From NCBI GenBank assembly GCA_903632075.3, contig CAHIKZ030002082.1, forward strand, positions 1 to 64,000: 64,000 bases of DNA, written 5' to 3'. Position 1 is the stretch's first letter; each line of letters begins with the position of its first letter. The notes under the pieces were generated by a model. It was not told the origin of the DNA and searched no databases. It saw only the letters and a program-made list of their open reading frames with translations. The stretch is from Acanthosepion pharaonis (lineage: Eukaryota > Mollusca > Cephalopoda > Sepiida > Sepiidae). The translations under genes were made by a program, and so were the position numbers. Shown here in pieces: positions 32,701 to 46,630 of the stretch.

Positions 32701-34800
32701 ATCATTATATTTATTAAAGCTTTCGATTGTTTCTATAACAAATTTAAACCAATAACTCCACGAAATCGCTAAAAAATAGAGCATAGTCTGATGAAAAAGA
32801 CGCCAAACTTTATGAAAACAAAATTTTATCGTCTAAATGCTTATGTTTTTATGAAGAGGAAAGACCAAAATTTTTCCTTCTTTTTAGAACATTCTAAATT
32901 TTGATTAAAAACATCTTGTTTCTCTTTGTTGCAACAAGGGGTAGTAAATAACAGATAATTTTTAGCGCTTTTTTTTTTTTGTATTACACACATTAATTTG
33001 GAAAATCTAGCAAAAATAAAAATAATTGTCAGATGTTAATGAAACTTTCAGAAACTATTCCAGATGATCGAAATTATTATAAATATGTTTTTTTTTTTTT
33101 TTTTTTTTTTTTATCAAAGTCATGGTGGAAATATTTTTTTTTTATATTTATTAACACCCCCATAACTAATTTTATGAAAAACTCTAGAAATTCGAGCGCA
33201 TCGGGTTTAGTGATTACAATAGTTAAAAGCACAAGGCTTTGAAGAATGCAAATCATGTTTTTTTTTTTTTTTTTTTTTTTAATTGGCTCCACGGTACCTG
33301 AAAATCAGCTCTGAATTGTAACATACAAAACTCAATAAAACAAATATATTATTTAATTTCAAATGCTTTTATTTGTTTTTAGTTGTTTTTATGAATATGG
33401 GCAATATTTTCTGAAAGCCAAAAAATTTTTCAATGAAAATTGAATTTTCAATACAATTATTTGTTATTTCTTTAATTATAATAGATTTTTACATTAAGTT
33501 TTTTTTTAACATTAGTTAAAAGCAACGTCAACCTTTCAAAGTGTCTGTATGAGATTGTCATTGTCTAGCGCTTTGAAAATTGTATCATTTGGACCAATCA
33601 GAAGATCCGAAGTAATTAAGAAATGTAATTTTTATGTTTATAATCGGGCAGTAATTATAAAGTACGGAAGACCAACCAGAATACAATTTAGTTGCATTAT
33701 TTGAGTTCAGCATTGTTCTCCGCTGTTAAGGCCTTTACTTTTGCGAAACACGTGTGGAGAAGTTAATTTGAGTTTTCAGTTTCAACTGAGAAGGGTACCT
33801 ATAAGAATCAGTATCATCTTATGAAATTTAACTACTGCTAAACTTTAATTTATATGATCTTATTTTTATATTAATCTCAGTTAAGACATTTTTCCATAAA
33901 TGAAATATCAAAATTAATAATAAAATGAATGGAAATACAAATAACACAGTAAAATGTAATAAATGTACATAAAATTATAGTATTTTATGTACACTTCTGA
34001 TAAAATTTCATAAGAAAGGTACCTATAAATTAATTAGATACCTTTTTCTTATGAAATTTAATCTCACTCTTAACAGTCTTATTTTTTAATTTCTTTATAT
34101 TTTCCATAAAGCATCGTAAACGTAAAGATGAAAGCTAAGTACAAAAAAAAAAAAAAAAAAATTAGAGCGCTGAAAGTTTTCCTTAAAAGTAACGAGGTAA
34201 ATAATTTGTTCACTTAAATCTAAATAATTTCACTTCCTTCCATCCGTAGAAAGAATTATCCTCCCGTAAGTTATCTAAACGTCATGTATCTGTCTTTCGT
34301 CACCTGTCAAATGACGTGAAAGGTTATGACCTGCTTTGTTTTATTTTCAAATTACATTTCTTCCGCGCAGAAGCTAAGTTAAGCTTGGTTCAAAATATTT
34401 TAAATAAACATTATAATTTCTGATTCTATTAAAATAAGTTTTGAAAAAATGATAATTGATTTTTAAAAGAATATCAAAGTCAGATTTTCATTTTTTTCCA
34501 TTTTATAAAAAAATAAAATGGAAAAAAATGATTGAAAATGATGGATTTAACTTTATCTATCCATTTTTTTGACAAAGAAAAACAATATTTTTAACGAAAA
34601 TTTCAGACGTGCTAGGAACGATTAAAAAATGTAAAAAATACCCCCAAAATACTTTGATCTTTCCTCTTTAATAATAATATGAACATTAGTAGACGATAAA
34701 ATTTTGTTTTCGTCAAGTTCGGCGTCTTTTTCATCATGCTATGCTCTTTTGTTTACATTTATTTCCTGGAGTTACTTAAATAATTTAATAAAAAAGAAAA
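32700..34800. mobile_element. Long foldback element, copy of the 2.4-3.9 kb family
   Basis: Inverted arms: about 32,778-32,874 (gatgaaaaagacgccaaact and acaaaattttatcgtcta) against about 34,645-34,746 (tagacgataaaattttgt and ggcgtctttttcatcatg). The ends also share aaactattcatttaaa in direct orientation at about 32,570 and 34,800. The interior has poly-T runs (33,089-33,112 and 33,259-33,280) and no coding region. Confidence 0.68.
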
Positions 34801-34949
34801 ACTATTCATTTAAAACTTCCTTAAAAAAAGCGTATTTTAAAATAAAAAAAAAGCGTATTTAAAATAGCTACGCGAAAATTGCGCAGTAATCAAGACGATT
34901 ATTTTTTTTTACTGCTTTTCATATTAAGATATGAAAAGCAGTAAAAAGG

Positions 34950-35560
34950 CCGTTAAGTAAGCTTCCGCGCATTATTACTCGAGGCAACCGTATGTAAACA
35001 AAGCCAGTAATGGCGGCCGGACAACGCAAAAGAGATCGAACTGACATTGACAATAAACGCCAAACGGTAATCAAGCGCAATATTTTATGTCATTTTCGAA
35101 ATAATCAGTGAATTTCACATCAAAATGGTACATTCTCATTACCGGGAGCTTTTGGTGCTTATACTGCAAATTTACCGAACTGCAAAGGATTTAAAATTTA
35201 AATACTAACAATATTAATATCATAAATAAAAATAAAATTTTAATAAAATTCTAAATTTTTAACTTAAGTTTATTATGTGCATAACTGGTAAATTAATTTC
35301 TGTTCATGTGAAGCCCTTCCTTTAGTTTTTTTGTGTTTAACGTTCGTTCCTTCAATGTAAATCTCGCGAGAAGTGAAGCAATTTCTATCTTACGAAATCA
35401 GAGAGCGGTAACAGGTAAGAGAAAAAGTGGTGGCCCTGAGCTGTTTAGGCTTCTGCAGCACATATTTCACAAAGAGTTTAAAGAGAGAGAGAGAGAGAGA
35501 AAAACTAAACACAAACCCAGTTCTACTTTTTATTCATTATTATACTGGAAAATAACTACG
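34950..35560 (+). promoter_or_regulatory. DCP2 promoter / 5' UTR region
   Basis: CpG-richer than its surroundings. It contains GTAATGGCGGCC at 35,008-35,019, matching the YY1 core ATGGCGGC, and the perfect palindrome TCTCGCGAGA at 35,362-35,371, a known metazoan core-promoter element, about 200 bp before the DCP2 start codon. The transcription start is not determined. No TATA box is evident, consistent with a housekeeping gene. A (GA)n run lies at about 35,482-35,502. Confidence 0.55.
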
Positions 35561-35570
35561 GCAAGACCAA

Positions 35571-35659
35571 ATGGATACAATCCAACCGTCCGGCAAAGTA
35601 GTTAGCGGTACGCCGCAGCCTTTCGCGATTCCAGCCTATGTCTTGGACGACTTATGCAG
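35571..35659 (+). CDS. DCP2: DCP2 coding exon 1
   Basis: Starts ATGGATACAATCC. Encodes MDTIQPSGKVVSG and then IPAYVLDDLC; the phrase V-L-D-D-L-C is conserved in DCP2. Ends two bases into a serine codon at CAG|GTTTGC. It is the first in-frame ATG upstream of the conserved part, with 5' context caa, which is acceptable. Confidence 0.9.
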
Positions 35660-38600
35660 GTTTGCTTTTCTTTTATTTTAACAATAACAAATCAAATAAA
35701 CAGAAAATACTGTTTTTGTTTTCAGCCTTCTTATCAATAATTATTTTTTTTAATTCTTTTAAAATATTGTTTTCATATTTCGATAAAAAATCGGCTTCAT
35801 TAAGTGAAATTTGTCCTTGTTAGTCTGTTTTTTTTTTGTTTTTTTTAGTGAGAAACAAAAAATGATTTATTTTTTTGTATGTTTTCCTTAACAGTTTTAT
35901 TGTGAAGATTTATTAATAAGTGTTATAAACTTAAAAGGTAAATTTAATGGAGTGTTTAAATCTCAAAGTTTTGTAAACAAGCTCAATCTTTTACTTTTTA
36001 AATTACAAAATAAAAAATGCGTGACCGTTCTTCCTTTTTTAAGGGAGTTAAAAAAATAAATGAAATGATTCACTGAGTTTCACTGTTATTTGCATTCTAA
36101 TTTGTTTTCTGTTTATTGCCATTGAATTTCTCTTCTATCACTAGAAGAGATTTTATATTGCAATATAATGCAGTCATGCAATTTTAAAAAGTTATTCGAA
36201 AATAAAAACTACAGTAAATTTTAACTACACTATTTAATGTTTAATATCGACCTTTTCTTTTAATCATTTTAAATTACATAAATTAAATATTATTTCATGA
36301 TAAAACCTTTTTGAAAATTTGACCAAATGCTTACAATCGTTATGACTTTAAAAAGAAATATATTTTTATGTGGTTCTGGTTAGCGTCCTATGAATTTTTT
36401 AATGTCTTCGTCAGTTTATTAAAAAGATGAATCTACTTTAAATTTGATTATTGTCATGTCATTTTACAGCAGAATCGGTTAAAAACAAATTGCTGTTCAC
36501 TGAACAATAGTTGATTCGGTATGTGTACTGTTAATAAAACTGTTTTGTTACATACTTCTCATCAAATTTCTTGCGAAAATTTACTTTTTAACAATTGTGT
36601 AGTGGTTCATAGTTTCTAAACAAAAAATTGGAAATTTGTTATTCGGTTTACGGCGTACGCTTATTATTTATAATATTTTTTTGTTTTAATATGTTTGTTT
36701 TTTTTTTGGCTTTAACTTGTAGAATACAACTTTCCTCCAGTCTATCTGCCTCATTACTTCGTTTTGTTGTAAAAATCTAGCTAGATCTTTAAAACCTATT
36801 CATTCAGAGTATTCTCTAAATTCCAGTTATTGTTTCATTCGGTGGAAGAAAATACTGGGAAAAATATCATATTGGATGACATTTACAATGTACATGAAAC
36901 TGAAAGTCTAGGGATTAAGAAATTCTTGAAATTGATTATATTGCTCTTGCTGTGTTGTAGATTGAAACTAAAAACTTCTCACAGTAAAAGTTTTGTGAGG
37001 TATTTTATGCTAACAAAAGAAAAGTTATTGGTACCTTCTCTAACAATAACATTCTGTCAAGGTTTGCTAAGCTAATCGTAGCAATGTTAATGGAAAGATT
37101 ATTTTCACTGTTTTTAAATTAATCTTGAAACAAAAAGCCTAAAAAGTAATTCTCTTTACTTTTTAAAAACATTTTTCTTGCGCGCCAAAAATAGGTATTA
37201 TAAATTTTGTAAAATAAAAAGAAAACATATATAGAATTTAATTAATAAAATTCCATTTCCAATGATTCGAACAAAAGTTAATAACGATACATAATTGTTC
37301 CAAACAGTCATTTTGACAACTGGCAAATAGCCTCAAAGTACACGAGTACAGAATCAAAAAGGAGACTTGTTGCCAATTTTGTTTTGTTTTTTGCTATGTT
37401 TGAGTTTACACTTTGAAAAAATTTTTTAAAAATGAACCACAAATATTCACAAATCTTATATCAATGATTTAAACTTGCTAAAATTTCCTATACTAATCTA
37501 ATCTGTGGTATCCCCACTGTGTACTGACGCAAGAAAAACAAGAACCAAAATGTACGTTCTAAACCAGACAAAACAAATTTTACTAATTAATAACTTTATC
37601 ATGAAATAATAAACCAGCTGATTTTTCTCAATCTTTCTTTCTTTTATTTCTTTTTTTTTTTTTTTTTTTAATTAATATTTTAGTATATTTTTTTTCAGCC
37701 GTTTCATCATTAACATACCACAAGAAGAACGTTTGAATCCTATCCGCATCTTTTTCCAAATAGAGCTTGCCCATTGGTTCTACCTTGATTTTTATTGTAT
37801 TGAAAATCCTGAATTACACACTTGTGGCATAAAAGACTTTTCCTCCCAAAGTATCCTTTTAGTTTCGGAGAAACTTTGATAAACAGTCACAAAACATTTC
37901 TCTATTTGATTGAGACATTTATTCACTCTATGCATTCAGACTTGTTATTTTTGACATTAACCAGTAATCATTTCCAATAACAATGTGTAAATTGTTTATG
38001 AAATTCTTACCAAAATGTTTGAATCTTTCATTTGTTTATGAAAATTATCAAGGTTTATTTTGTGTTAACATGATTACAAATAATTTTAAAAGTGTATAAT
38101 ACAGTATGTATGGTGACTAGATACCAACTTGTTTCAGAATGTAATAAATATGAAGAAAATCATAGTGTTTGCTTTTTGGAATTTTTCATTGGTTTTACTT
38201 TATAGAATATAAAGATTTCTTATACCCATAAGTTCTATTTTTCTGTACAGTGATATAGTTTATCACTTTTAATCTGACATTAGGTTTCTATAAACTTGGA
38301 TGGCAGGTGAATATTTCCCTCCTAAATACATTGCCATATGTGCTTGGAGAATGAAATTATTAAAAATTGTTTATGAATTGATTATGGATTTTTTCCTTTA
38401 AAATGTATACAATTTAAGTTTTAAATTAATGAGATCCAGTATTTTCATTTTAAATAATTTCTTTTGCATCCCAAATTCTCAAATGAGGTTAGGGGGCTCT
38501 GATACCCTTTAATTTGAATTTGATACAATATATCAACACTTTGGGTATAGTGGGTTAATTTAAAAGCAGAAGTAATTTTTAAAAACATTAAAAATAGATT

Positions 38601-41600
38601 TACTTTTCATTGCAAGCAAAAATATATTGTCATATTCACAATGACTATCAATCATTGATTCTGATACCATGAAGTATTAGATCTTTTCCTGCCTGACTCT
38701 TTACTGCAGTTTTTTTACATTCTCTTTTGTATGAACTTGGATCGTTAAGGAACAGATATGCAGAATGTATCTGACATTAAAATAAACTCGATCAAATAGA
38801 GTAAAATTATTGATTTTTCTGAACGAAAATAATATCCTGAGTAAATTATTATACATGTGTTCATTGCATTGATTTTAACTTATGTTCTAGTATTGAATGT
38901 ATTATTCCTTAATTGTTTTGTTCAGTCTTTCGCCACTGTCCGTTCTTGAACCAATATGCCGAAGAAGTGGACAAACGTCTTGAAGACTGGAAGCAGTATA
39001 AAATGAGTGTACCAACTTATGGTGCTATTATTTTGGACCCGGAGATCAAATTTGTATGTTTAATTTCATTATATTTTGATTTATAGTTTGACTTTGTTTT
39101 TATATCTGAATTAATATTATATTTCTAATATATTTTGTTATAAAACAGACCAGCTTATCCATTAGAAGCATCTACTTAGTATAAAATGGAGTTTTTAAAA
39201 ATACTGTATCTATGAAGTATGTAGGTGTGGTAAAGTGGAAAATAAAATCAACTTGCCAGATTCAAATTCTGGCTGAGTCTATTGTGTTCACTTCATCCTG
39301 ATGCACTTGGGAAATACTTGAATCCATCTCTTCTTCCCTAAGTTGTGGGTAGTGAGTGCGAAACATTTGATTAATTTCTTGTATCAAGACCAGCTGGGAT
39401 GAAATTCTGAATCTAGTATCACTAAGACAAAACAGATGTCCTAAAAAATGAAGGGAGAGAACTACGAGTATTAGGAACTTCAAGACTTTTGTTAAAAACT
39501 AAACTTTTTGTAAGATATTTTATATTTATTTACATCATATATAATCAAGAAGTAAAAAAAAAAACTAACACATCATTGAAGAACTCTGTAATAAATTTAT
39601 TTTGACTGATAAATTTTTTAATATCTGCCTCATCACATTGAAATTACAAAATGGTTTAAATTTATCCAAGCAATTTATTAAAAATTATTTTAAAATTAAA
39701 TCGCAAGAGAAAAGGATGTAAATGTCTAAATTACTTAAAATAGAAACATTTCCTGGGGATTTACATTATTGAATAGAGAGGAGTGAGGGGAAAGAAAATG
39801 GAGAAGAAGGGTGTCAGCACAATGAGCAGGGATAGGTGGGGAAGTACAAGTGACAGCTAGTGAAATACATTGAAATTAAATCAAAATTTATATCGTTGTC
39901 ATCTAATCTACATAAATACAATAACAAATATCATATATGAAATGAAAAAAATAATATGAAAAACCTTAAATTCATTATATCTAATTCATCATCATAATTA
40001 TAAAATACATCATATGTGTGGTATATACATATAAAAACATATACAAATATACACATCCATACAAAAACACAAGTAAACACCTGCAATGCATACATATGTA
40101 CATACATACATGTACACATATCATCATCATCCTCTTGACTCTTGTAATTATAAGGGAGATCTGAATGCAGAAGGCACACTAAATCTCCTCCACAACTGTC
40201 TATCAACAGCAGCCATCAGCCATTCTGGTATAGCCATACCTGTCCAGTGACATTGTACAACCAGTTTTTACGTTGATTTCCTCTTCTACATCCACCTTCA
40301 ATGGTGCCTTGCATGATGGTCTTGTACAAGCTGTTGTGCCTTGTAATGTGTCCAAACCACATCATTTTTCTATGTTTGACAGTGCCAAGAATAGGTTTGT
40401 GGTGGCTCACCAAACTTTCAACCCTTTTCTGTACACTCATTGGTTTTATTTTCCCAATAGATGTCAAGAAGTTTTCTTATGCATTTGTTCTCAAACTCTT
40501 TGATACTTCTCTCTGTTTCTGTCAACAGTGTCCACATTTGACATTCATATAGCGATTTGTACAGTCTGTACTTTGAAAGCTGATTTTGCTCCTCCATATT
40601 TGGGCATTGCTACCATGGCTGCAGCAATCCGTGTGTGGATTTCCAAGTTGCAGGTACCATCTTTAGACAAGATTGCTGCTAAGTATTTAAAACTGGACAC
40701 TTCCTCCAGTGAATTCCCATGGTAATATTGACACAGGTGTTAATGTTTGTGCTATTCACCATTACTTTGGATTTCTTAGAGCTCACTTCCATTCCATATG
40801 CTCCTGCTTGTTCAAAAAGTTTGTTGGTCAAGTCCTGATATATACATATAAACACATACATAAACATACAAACACAATATAATGATATATATAGTGATGC
40901 TGATAGCTTTTTAATTTAATGAGTCCTTGGACCCACAGATTTGATTTGAATGGGTCCCCAAGAAATTCTATTGATCCAAACTATAGTTTCATAATCAATT
41001 GTATTGTTAATGTAAAGTATTTTCTTTTTTTTTTTTTTTTTTTTTTTTACCATCGTTCCTAAAAACAATTTTAATCGTTCTGAATCACTTAAATTGACAG
41101 GACAAAAGTTTTTTTTCTAAATTAAATTCTTACACTTAAAACAAAAACTTAATCACTTTTCAATTAAGAAATTATAATTTTTGAGACTTATGACAGAACA
41201 TGTTTTTTTTTTTTTTTTTTTTTTAATTTGCCAGAACATTTTTATTTTTAATTAAATAAATTTAAAAAAAACAAAAAAAAACAGTATTTACATTTAAACA
41301 CAGTTCAATTAAGAAACTATATTTTTTGAGGATTATAACAGAACAAGTTGTTTTTTTTTTTTTGTAAATTAATAAATTGGCTGTGTTGACTTTTATAAAA
41401 AAAAAAAACAAATTAGATTAGGTGAACTTTCCTCTAAAAAATGTAAGTAATCTTCCTTGAATCAGCTTAGAAATATGGGGCTAAAATTAATAAGTAATGT
41501 TCCCAACTTTCTGTAGGATACAAAATTCAAAGAAAATATTTTTTTGTAATAACATAAATAACACTGAAATAGCAAATAAAATGGGTGAGTATACGTCATG

Positions 41601-44475
41601 TGAACAAAATATTGCACAAATTCAACTAAAAACAAAATGTGCACTGTAGCACTAAAATAAATAAATAATGATTTTATTACATGAAGAAAATATTCTCATC
41701 ACTTTGACAGTCTATAAACTGTCACCAAGATCTTTTAGTTTGAAAATAATCAATTAAATCAAATTTGATTTTAATTGATGAGAAAATTAACCAAGTCAAT
41801 CACTGAAACATTTAGTACAACAATGATACTTAACAAAACAGTGAAAAGTATGCTGAGAAATATCAAATGATGCAGGTATGTTTGTGGTGTATTCTGAGCA
41901 GATTAATGTGAAGAGCATTTGTCAATAATTACTTGTAATCCATAGTGTACAGCTTTCTCTGCTTTACTCCTTTCCATTTGGCTAGTGTCTCTTCAAAAGG
42001 GAACTCTGACCTTTTGGGTCCCAGGTTGACCCTGCTCTTGATGTTCCAATGACAGCCTTTTCCAATGAAGATGAGGTTCTTAGCAGAGAACCATCATTCA
42101 CAGCCAAGGTGGTGGCCAGTTGAGCAAGGATATTGAGGTTAGAAAAGTCTTTTAGGTGATATTTTATTACCAATACCCAAAGTTTCCACATGCTGTCTCT
42201 GGGGTAGAGCTGTGCTTTGACAACTTTCTTCAGCAGGTCCCACTCCAGTCGAGACTGAACAGCATTGTTGAAGGGCTGTGTAGTCATCTGGCGATCCTCT
42301 TTCCATTTGTGACTTTGTTGATGTCCATTGTGGGAAATTAGAATTTCTGTATGCTGCTGCTTTTTGTTGTAGAGGTAGAAGATCTGGGATTCCAATCTCT
42401 GTCAGAAAGTTGTGTACAGACTCAAACTTTGACAGGGGTACTCTCACTTGGGCAATCCATGAGTGGTTTTTAACAGCACTAGCACTACTTTATCCTGTTG
42501 ACTGTCAAACTTCACCTTACTTAGTTCTAAGTTGTTTTGTAGAACAGGAATATTAAGGCAGGACTGATTCTCTTTGCATAAAACATGGTGAGTGAGGGTG
42601 GAATTTTGAAAGTTTTTGCATTTATTTGATTTGAGCAGAGATGTCCTTTTTTGGTTATGTATAGTACATATTTCATTTTTTTTGGGGGGGTGGAGATGAA
42701 GTTGATTCATCAGGTTCAGTAAAAGAGGAGACAGACATATGTATTGAGTTACTCTCAGAGGACTCGGCAGGCCTTGGGAGGGGTTTAGTGGTGGAAAACG
42801 CAGAAAATACAGCTGCAATAGTCTGCTGGCCAGCAATGGGTTTCAGATTTTTTTTTTCTTTGTGACATTCTTTTTTCTTTCTCACTGTTCACTTGGAGAA
42901 TACAGGATCTCGTATGACGTATGCTCAGAATTGCGGTGTCATTCAAAGAAATTATATTGGAGCTAAATTTAAAATGCATAGTTTGGGATGAAAGAGTGAA
43001 ATATTTTATAATGTAAAACAAAATTATTTAACTTATATTAGTAACCTCCACCATCACCACCATGTTTTCCCCTCTTGTTTCTCTCCAATTAGAATAACTT
43101 TAAGGAAATTGACACGTTGAGGGTAAGTCACAGAGAAAGAGGAAATAGAAAAAGAATACATGTTTATTCCTCCCTCCCAGTCAAACATTTCTACTGATGC
43201 GATCAACTTTGAAATGTACATTTCAATGTTCCTTCCAAGAAATGTTTAAGAAACCAAAGATACTCTAGGTACATGGTCAACATAGTTATTTTGTTGGTCA
43301 ATCTTTAACTGTTATGAATTTATGAAGGAAGAAGAGCATGATAGTAATTCATTTTCCCTATCAATTGTTTAAAAGAAGAAAAAAAAGAGGATCATAATTG
43401 GATGGAAAATAAAATGGCCACACCATAACATAAACCATAACTTCAGTTAAAAACAGCAATGCCTAATTTATTTTAAAAATAAAAATTGCCTCTGAAATCT
43501 TAATTTTAGTTTTAACTTCAAGATAATATAAATTTAATAGTTCCAAAGATAAAAACATACTTTGAGCATATTTAAAGATGTAAATGAAATGAGACCGATA
43601 TTGGAGCTTTGGGATCTTTTCTGTTAATAAACCCCCCCCCCCCCACCAAATAATGTAAATTTACTTATATTAATTCACCCCAATAAATTATAATTATGTA
43701 CACCATTTTTAAAAATGACCAAAGAGGGTTCGATCTATATTAAATTAAAGTATGAAACTGCCCCCAGTCTGATAGTTTTTTAAATATTTATTTTTTTAGT
43801 CAGATAATCTAGTGCTTAATTGATAATATTCTGAAGAATTTCTTATTTACAAAAATTTGAGTCCTATCATTCTGCAAAAACTAAATTTAAACAATTTTTT
43901 ATAACGTTTTTATATTAAAAATTGTTTTTAAAAATTACTTTGAAAACTTTTTAAGCATAAAGCAATAATTTATTAATTTAAAGTTTTAATATAAAACTAC
44001 TTGATAAAAAATGTTTAAATTTAAAAAATAATTTAAATTTATTCATTATGAAGCCCAATTTTAAATTTCTGAAGAATAAATAAAGTTAAAAGTAAAATAA
44101 AACTAAAATTCATCAAATATTACAGGCAACTATAGATTAATTGTGACTTTTTTTTTTTTTTTTTTTCTGTGATTCTTTTCCTGTAACTTTATTATTACCG
44201 GCTACCAGGCATTTTATTTTGGGGTAAATTAACAGAAAAGATCAGTTTTATTTATTTTTGAATGTCTCTTCTAGGCTCTAAAAAAAAAAACATATGGTTT
44301 TTTACATATGATTATTTGAAGGAGTTGTTGGTATTCATGGCTTTAAATCCATCCCCAATAATGTTATTGGCAAGGTTTGTTTTCGATGGCTTGGGAATTA
44401 GTTCAAAGCAACTTATTTTTTCACTTAAACAACTCATTTCAACAAATTTCATTTCTTTGGTCCAATAGCTGGCTG

Positions 44476-44507
<32 letters not shown>

Positions 44508-45018
44508 TTTAATTATTTTAATTTTTTCTTCCAGGCACAAATTACGTCTATTTCTGAAGCTGTTAGGGGTTTACCTATAATCTTCCATTCTAGCTGTGGA
44601 GTGAAGTTTCTATCCTTTAATTCCCAGAAATGTTTAGAAAGAGCTGTTTGGTGTTTTAGATAAGAGTCAGAGAAAGAATTCTCGTGATTGCAGAATCTCT
44701 GCTTCTAGATCCCATTGGAAATTCTGATGTATACATTTTTATTATTTACGTTTTCTTTAGGGAAAATGGTTGCTTGGTATATAACATTTTCAGATTTTTA
44801 TCTGCCTCCAACTGGGCAGTTGTTTTTGGTTCTACAATTACAAGAGGGTTTGCTATCTGGTTGGTAATTATTATAGAAAATTTTATTATGCGAATTAATA
44901 TAGATGTTATTTGTGCAGGGGTAGCTAATTTTTAAGGGTTTCCTATTAAAAATTTGGCTTAGTGGGTTATTTTGGCTAAAATGTTTGTCAATGAAAGAAA
45001 GTATTGACCAATATTTTT

Positions 45019-45108
<90 letters not shown>

Positions 45109-46589
45109 TGTCCATATATATATATATATATCTAGGACATTCAAGTTCGATTCCCTTGGCTGATCATAGAGTTGATCGCATCATCCCAAGTTTTGTCTCG
45201 CCCCACATTGTGATTAATTGATCGCAAGACTTGTTTGGTCTGAAAGGTTGACTGGAATCAATGACTTGGTTTCGTCCAGTCAGAGTAAAGTCACACGAAA
45301 AAAGAATAAAAATGAATTGGGTAAAAGAAAAAAAGTATTTATATACACATCCTTGATGCAAAGTTGATGGTACAGTCATTGATGGCTTAAGCAGGCTATA
45401 CTCACCATGCAATAACTATTAACGCTTCCCGATTATTGTGACACGCTGTTATGATTTGGGGATGAGGCTTCTGGAACAAGGCTTTAAGTCAGAGCCTTTA
45501 TCTTCAGGCTGGCAAATCACATGAGATCAGGTGAAGTGGTGGTACTCTGCTCTCTCTGCCGTAGTCTGTTTGCAGTGTCTCTGTCTCTTTGCTATAATGT
45601 TTAGGCATTCTGTTTTTTGGACCCCTGCACAAAGGCTGGGGGGCACGTGATGTGCTCTGGGAATAGCTGCATTCACCAAATAACTAATCAGGGCTCTTCC
45701 TGCAAATATCTAAATATGGGGAAATCCTCCCTCCATGGAATTCTACTTGGGCCTCCTTTTGGTCACCTGATCAAATTTGTCTCCTTTCTACTTTGTGTGA
45801 ATGCCTCTCACCATCACTGCCTGCAGGGTGTGGAAAGTCCTCCACCTTTCCCAAAAATTCCACCTGAGCCCTCTCCTCCTTGGTCACCAGACCAAACCCG
45901 TCCTCTAAGGGCTAGGTGTGGTCTAGCCCAACAGCCAAATTTTAATTATTGTTCAAAATTCTTTCTTATGCTTTTGTGTGTGGTTATTTTTGCATCTGGA
46001 ATTTATCATTTTTATCCTATCGTCAACCCTTTAGTCAACAAGTGGCAAAAAAGTGACAATCCCTTGATTTTTGGGAAGTTTTATCACATTTCGGGATACA
46101 AAAAATTTAATTATCATTCTCTTATCTATTTTCTACTGGAAACCTGCCTGTTTCTAAAAGTTAATCCTTATCAATTGACAGAACTCGTGGCCAGAGGTCT
46201 ATCTTCCTCTTTGTCACACAATGGTTGTAAAAATCTTATCTATTTCTTTCTGGGAGGTCCTTGGACTTCCAGAATAGCTTGTCACATAGTCTCCATTCTA
46301 TTTAAAACCATATGGCCTCTTTGTTTTACCTCTCCGGCAGATGATAAATTTAATTACCTTCTTCTAGTTTTTTTTTCCAATAAAAAAATGTCCTTTTCTT
46401 TCATTTTTCTTTGTCTGGGCATCAGTATGTCTTCAGTCTACCGGAATTTATTCTTTTTCAGTCTTCTAGTTTTTTTCTCAATTAAAAACAAATGTCCATT
46501 TCTTTCATTTTCCTTCGTCTGGTCATTGGTATATCTTCAGTCTATTGAAATTTAGTGTTTTCAATGTACTAGTGCCTCTTCAATAGTGT

Positions 46590-46630
<41 letters not shown>

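Noticed and set aside
44798..45115. Minus-strand frame beginning with YIYIYI repeats
   Set aside because: A translation of the (TA)n array.
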